Source: Streptomyces collinus (lineage in GTDB: Bacteria > Actinomycetota > Actinomycetes > Streptomycetales > Streptomycetaceae). Taken from it: a DNA stretch of 64,000 nucleotides. This document shows, piece by piece, positions 62,915 through 64,000 of this stretch (position 1 is the first letter of the stretch; each line of letters starts with the position of its first letter). The stretch lies in contig NZ_CP133771.1 in the NCBI RefSeq assembly GCF_031348265.1, positions 310,001 through 374,000 on the forward strand. Reading direction: 5' to 3'. A program made the position numbers and the translations under genes. The notes below the pieces were generated by a model. It searched no databases. It saw nothing but the letters and a program-made list of their open reading frames with translations, and was not told the DNA's origin.

Positions 62915-63606
62915 TCAGCGGAAGTTCACGTCACTGCACAGGAAGTAGGTCTGGTCCATGTGGGAGGCCTGCCAGATCGTGTACACGATGTGCCGGCCGC
63001 TCAGCCCCGAAGTGCTCACCGGGATCTCGTAGTTCTGGCTGGGCGCGTACCTGCCGGTGCGCTTGACGAGCTGGAGGTCGTTCCACGTCAGCGGCCGGGT
63101 GGTGGGGTCGAAGCCCTGCCGCGTGACGTACACCAGGAAGTAGTCGGCGCCGTGACTGGCCTGGTCGTACAGCTTCACCGTGAAGTTGCCGGTGATGTCC
63201 GTCGTCTTCCAGGCGCCGACCGCGTCGAGGGAGTTGTACCGGCCGCCCTCGGTCCGGCCGCCGCTGCACAGCTGGCCGTTGGGGACGACGGCTTGGAAGT
63301 TCCCGCCGGAGCCGTTGCGGTACAGGCCGTTCCAGTTCCACATGGCGTTGGCGTCGGCCCGCCATGCCTGCCAGCACATGGGGTCCTGCTGGGCCATCGC
63401 GGGGTTCAGGTGATCGCTCCCCAGCGCAGCCAGCAGCCGTAGTTGCGGGAGGCCGGGTCGACGACCGAGCCGTGGGCGACAGCCGTACCGCTCCACGGGA
63501 TCAGGCTGAGCAGCGCGGCGACCAGCATGCTCAGGGCGAGGGTCAGGCGGGACCTGAGACCGGGGAGGCGTACACGATGGCGTACATCATGACCATGACA
63601 ATTCAT
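62915..63606 (-). pseudogene. AA10 lytic polysaccharide monooxygenase with a one-base frameshift
   Basis: The first frame (63606 down) gives a signal peptide ending 'GTAVA' and the copper-binding N-terminal His of the mature enzyme, 'HGSVVDPASRNYGCWLRWG', then a premature TGA at 63406. The next frame continues without loss, 'SDHLNPAMAQQDPMCWQAWRADANAMWNWN', through 'GADYFLVYVTRQGFDP', 'RHIVYTIWQASHMDQTYFLCSDVNFR' to the normal end. One extra base near 63417-63421 (in GGGGAGC) would restore it. It matches the single-domain cellulose/chitin-active AA10 type (ScLPMO10B-like), with no carbohydrate-binding module. Either a genuine recent pseudogene or a sequencing error in a G run. Confidence 0.88.
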
Positions 63607-63672
63607 GATCTCCCTCTTTCGGGTGTGGGGGTTGTCGTGCGTTCACTCGTACTTTCGATCATGTTTCGCGAG

Positions 63673-63686
63673 TGGGAGCGCTCCCA
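63673..63686 (-). promoter_or_regulatory. CebR operator, perfect palindrome TGGGAGCGCTCCCA
   Basis: It lies 67-80 bp upstream of the LPMO start (minus strand) in an AT-rich promoter region. The sequence equals the consensus for the LacI-family repressor CebR, which releases cellulolytic genes when cellobiose or cellotriose is present. It ties the monooxygenase gene to cellulose use. Confidence 0.9.
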
Positions 63687-63750
63687 TACCACGCAGGCTG
63701 CACCCGATGACACGAGTGTGCAATGCGCGATTGCGCCACTTCTGTGTCGG

Positions 63751-64000
63751 TCAGAGCCGGTCGAGCTCCTTCGTGGCGCGTCCGAGGTAGGTGGCCGCGC
63801 CCGGTTCGGGCACCTCGATCTCCTCGAAGCCCATGCGGGCGTAGAAGGCCCGGGCCCGGGTGTTGGCGGTCGCCATGGCCAGGTGGACGGCCGGCACCCC
63901 CCTGTCGTGGAGGGCCTGCAGAAGCGTCCGCATCAGGCGGCGTCCGTAGCCGCGGCGCTGCCAGTCGGACAGCAGATCGATGTGCAGGTGCGCGGGGTGG
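63751..64000 (-). CDS. GNAT-family N-acetyltransferase, 5' part outside the window
   Basis: The visible C-terminal 82 residues contain the acetyl-CoA binding signature 'RRGYGRRLMRTLLQALHDRGVPAVHLAM' (Q/RxxGxG/A form) and the following 'NTRARAFYARMGFEEIEV', then a stop at 63751. The acceptor is unknown. The N-terminus lies beyond position 64000. Confidence 0.88.
   Translation of the reverse strand, partial: HPAHLHIDLLSDWQRRGYGRRLMRTLLQALHDRGVPAVHLAMATANTRARAFYARMGFEEIEVPEPGAATYLGRATKELDRL

Overview
The window is high-GC actinobacterial DNA with the gene style of Streptomyces: GTG and TTG starts behind GGAGG-type ribosome binding sites, twin-arginine and lipoprotein signals, a snapalysin, a GH46 chitosanase, SpoIIE-type phosphatases, an ANTAR regulator, a PucR regulator and a Pls/PosA-type synthetase. 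No tRNA, rRNA, CRISPR array, transposase or phage core gene is visible. The content (secreted hydrolases, regulators, specialised metabolism, stress proteins, one clear pseudogene) looks like accessory or sub-arm chromosome rather than core.

Layout. 0-3 kb: a partial monooxygenase-like gene, two tandem secreted repeat proteins and a VOC protein. 3-9.5 kb: a complete branched-chain amino acid type ABC importer operon (substrate-binding protein, two permeases, two ATPases; all four junctions overlap or nearly overlap) preceded by a PucR-type regulator. 9.7-14.7 kb: a LuxR regulator with an internal repeat-expanded segment, a secreted polyester hydrolase of the cutinase/PETase family, a ruined LysE exporter beside a short tandem repeat, and a snapalysin. 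15-22 kb: an LRV-repeat protein, then a Pls-type single-module membrane synthetase translationally coupled to an M1 metallopeptidase. By eye the adenylation-domain specificity code is lysine-like, so this pair looks like a synthesis and degradation unit for poly-epsilon-lysine or a close relative.

22-29 kb: an operon of two small DksA/TraR zinc-finger proteins and a shortened MreB-like actin homologue, divergent from a NarL-type two-component system followed by a SecDF fusion. This order matches what I recall of the S. coelicolor SCO6160-SCO6166 block. 29-45 kb: a mixed region (glycosyltransferase, HEAT-repeat protein, serine protease, SRPBCC protein, phosphoglucomutase, small stress-type proteins, two LolA-like lipoproteins, TIGR01777 epimerase, lipid kinase, FemAB-like acyltransferase), punctuated by strong hairpin terminators at convergent gene ends. 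45-51 kb: two large paralogous GAF/PAS/SpoIIE phosphatases facing each other with a GAF-ANTAR RNA-binding regulator between them, then a 116-bp non-coding tandem repeat and an ankyrin protein. 52-64 kb: a chitosanase, a DMT exporter, an MMPL transporter, a four-gene cell-envelope stress cluster, a TauE/SafE permease, a sortase-anchored DUF1996 protein, and a frameshifted AA10 lytic polysaccharide monooxygenase that still carries a perfect CebR operator.

The strongest biology is the pls/M1 pair, the polyester hydrolase, the DksA/MreB-like/two-component/SecDF block, and the set of secreted polysaccharide and protein hydrolases with recognisable operators. All functional calls rest on reading motifs by eye; no database search was run.
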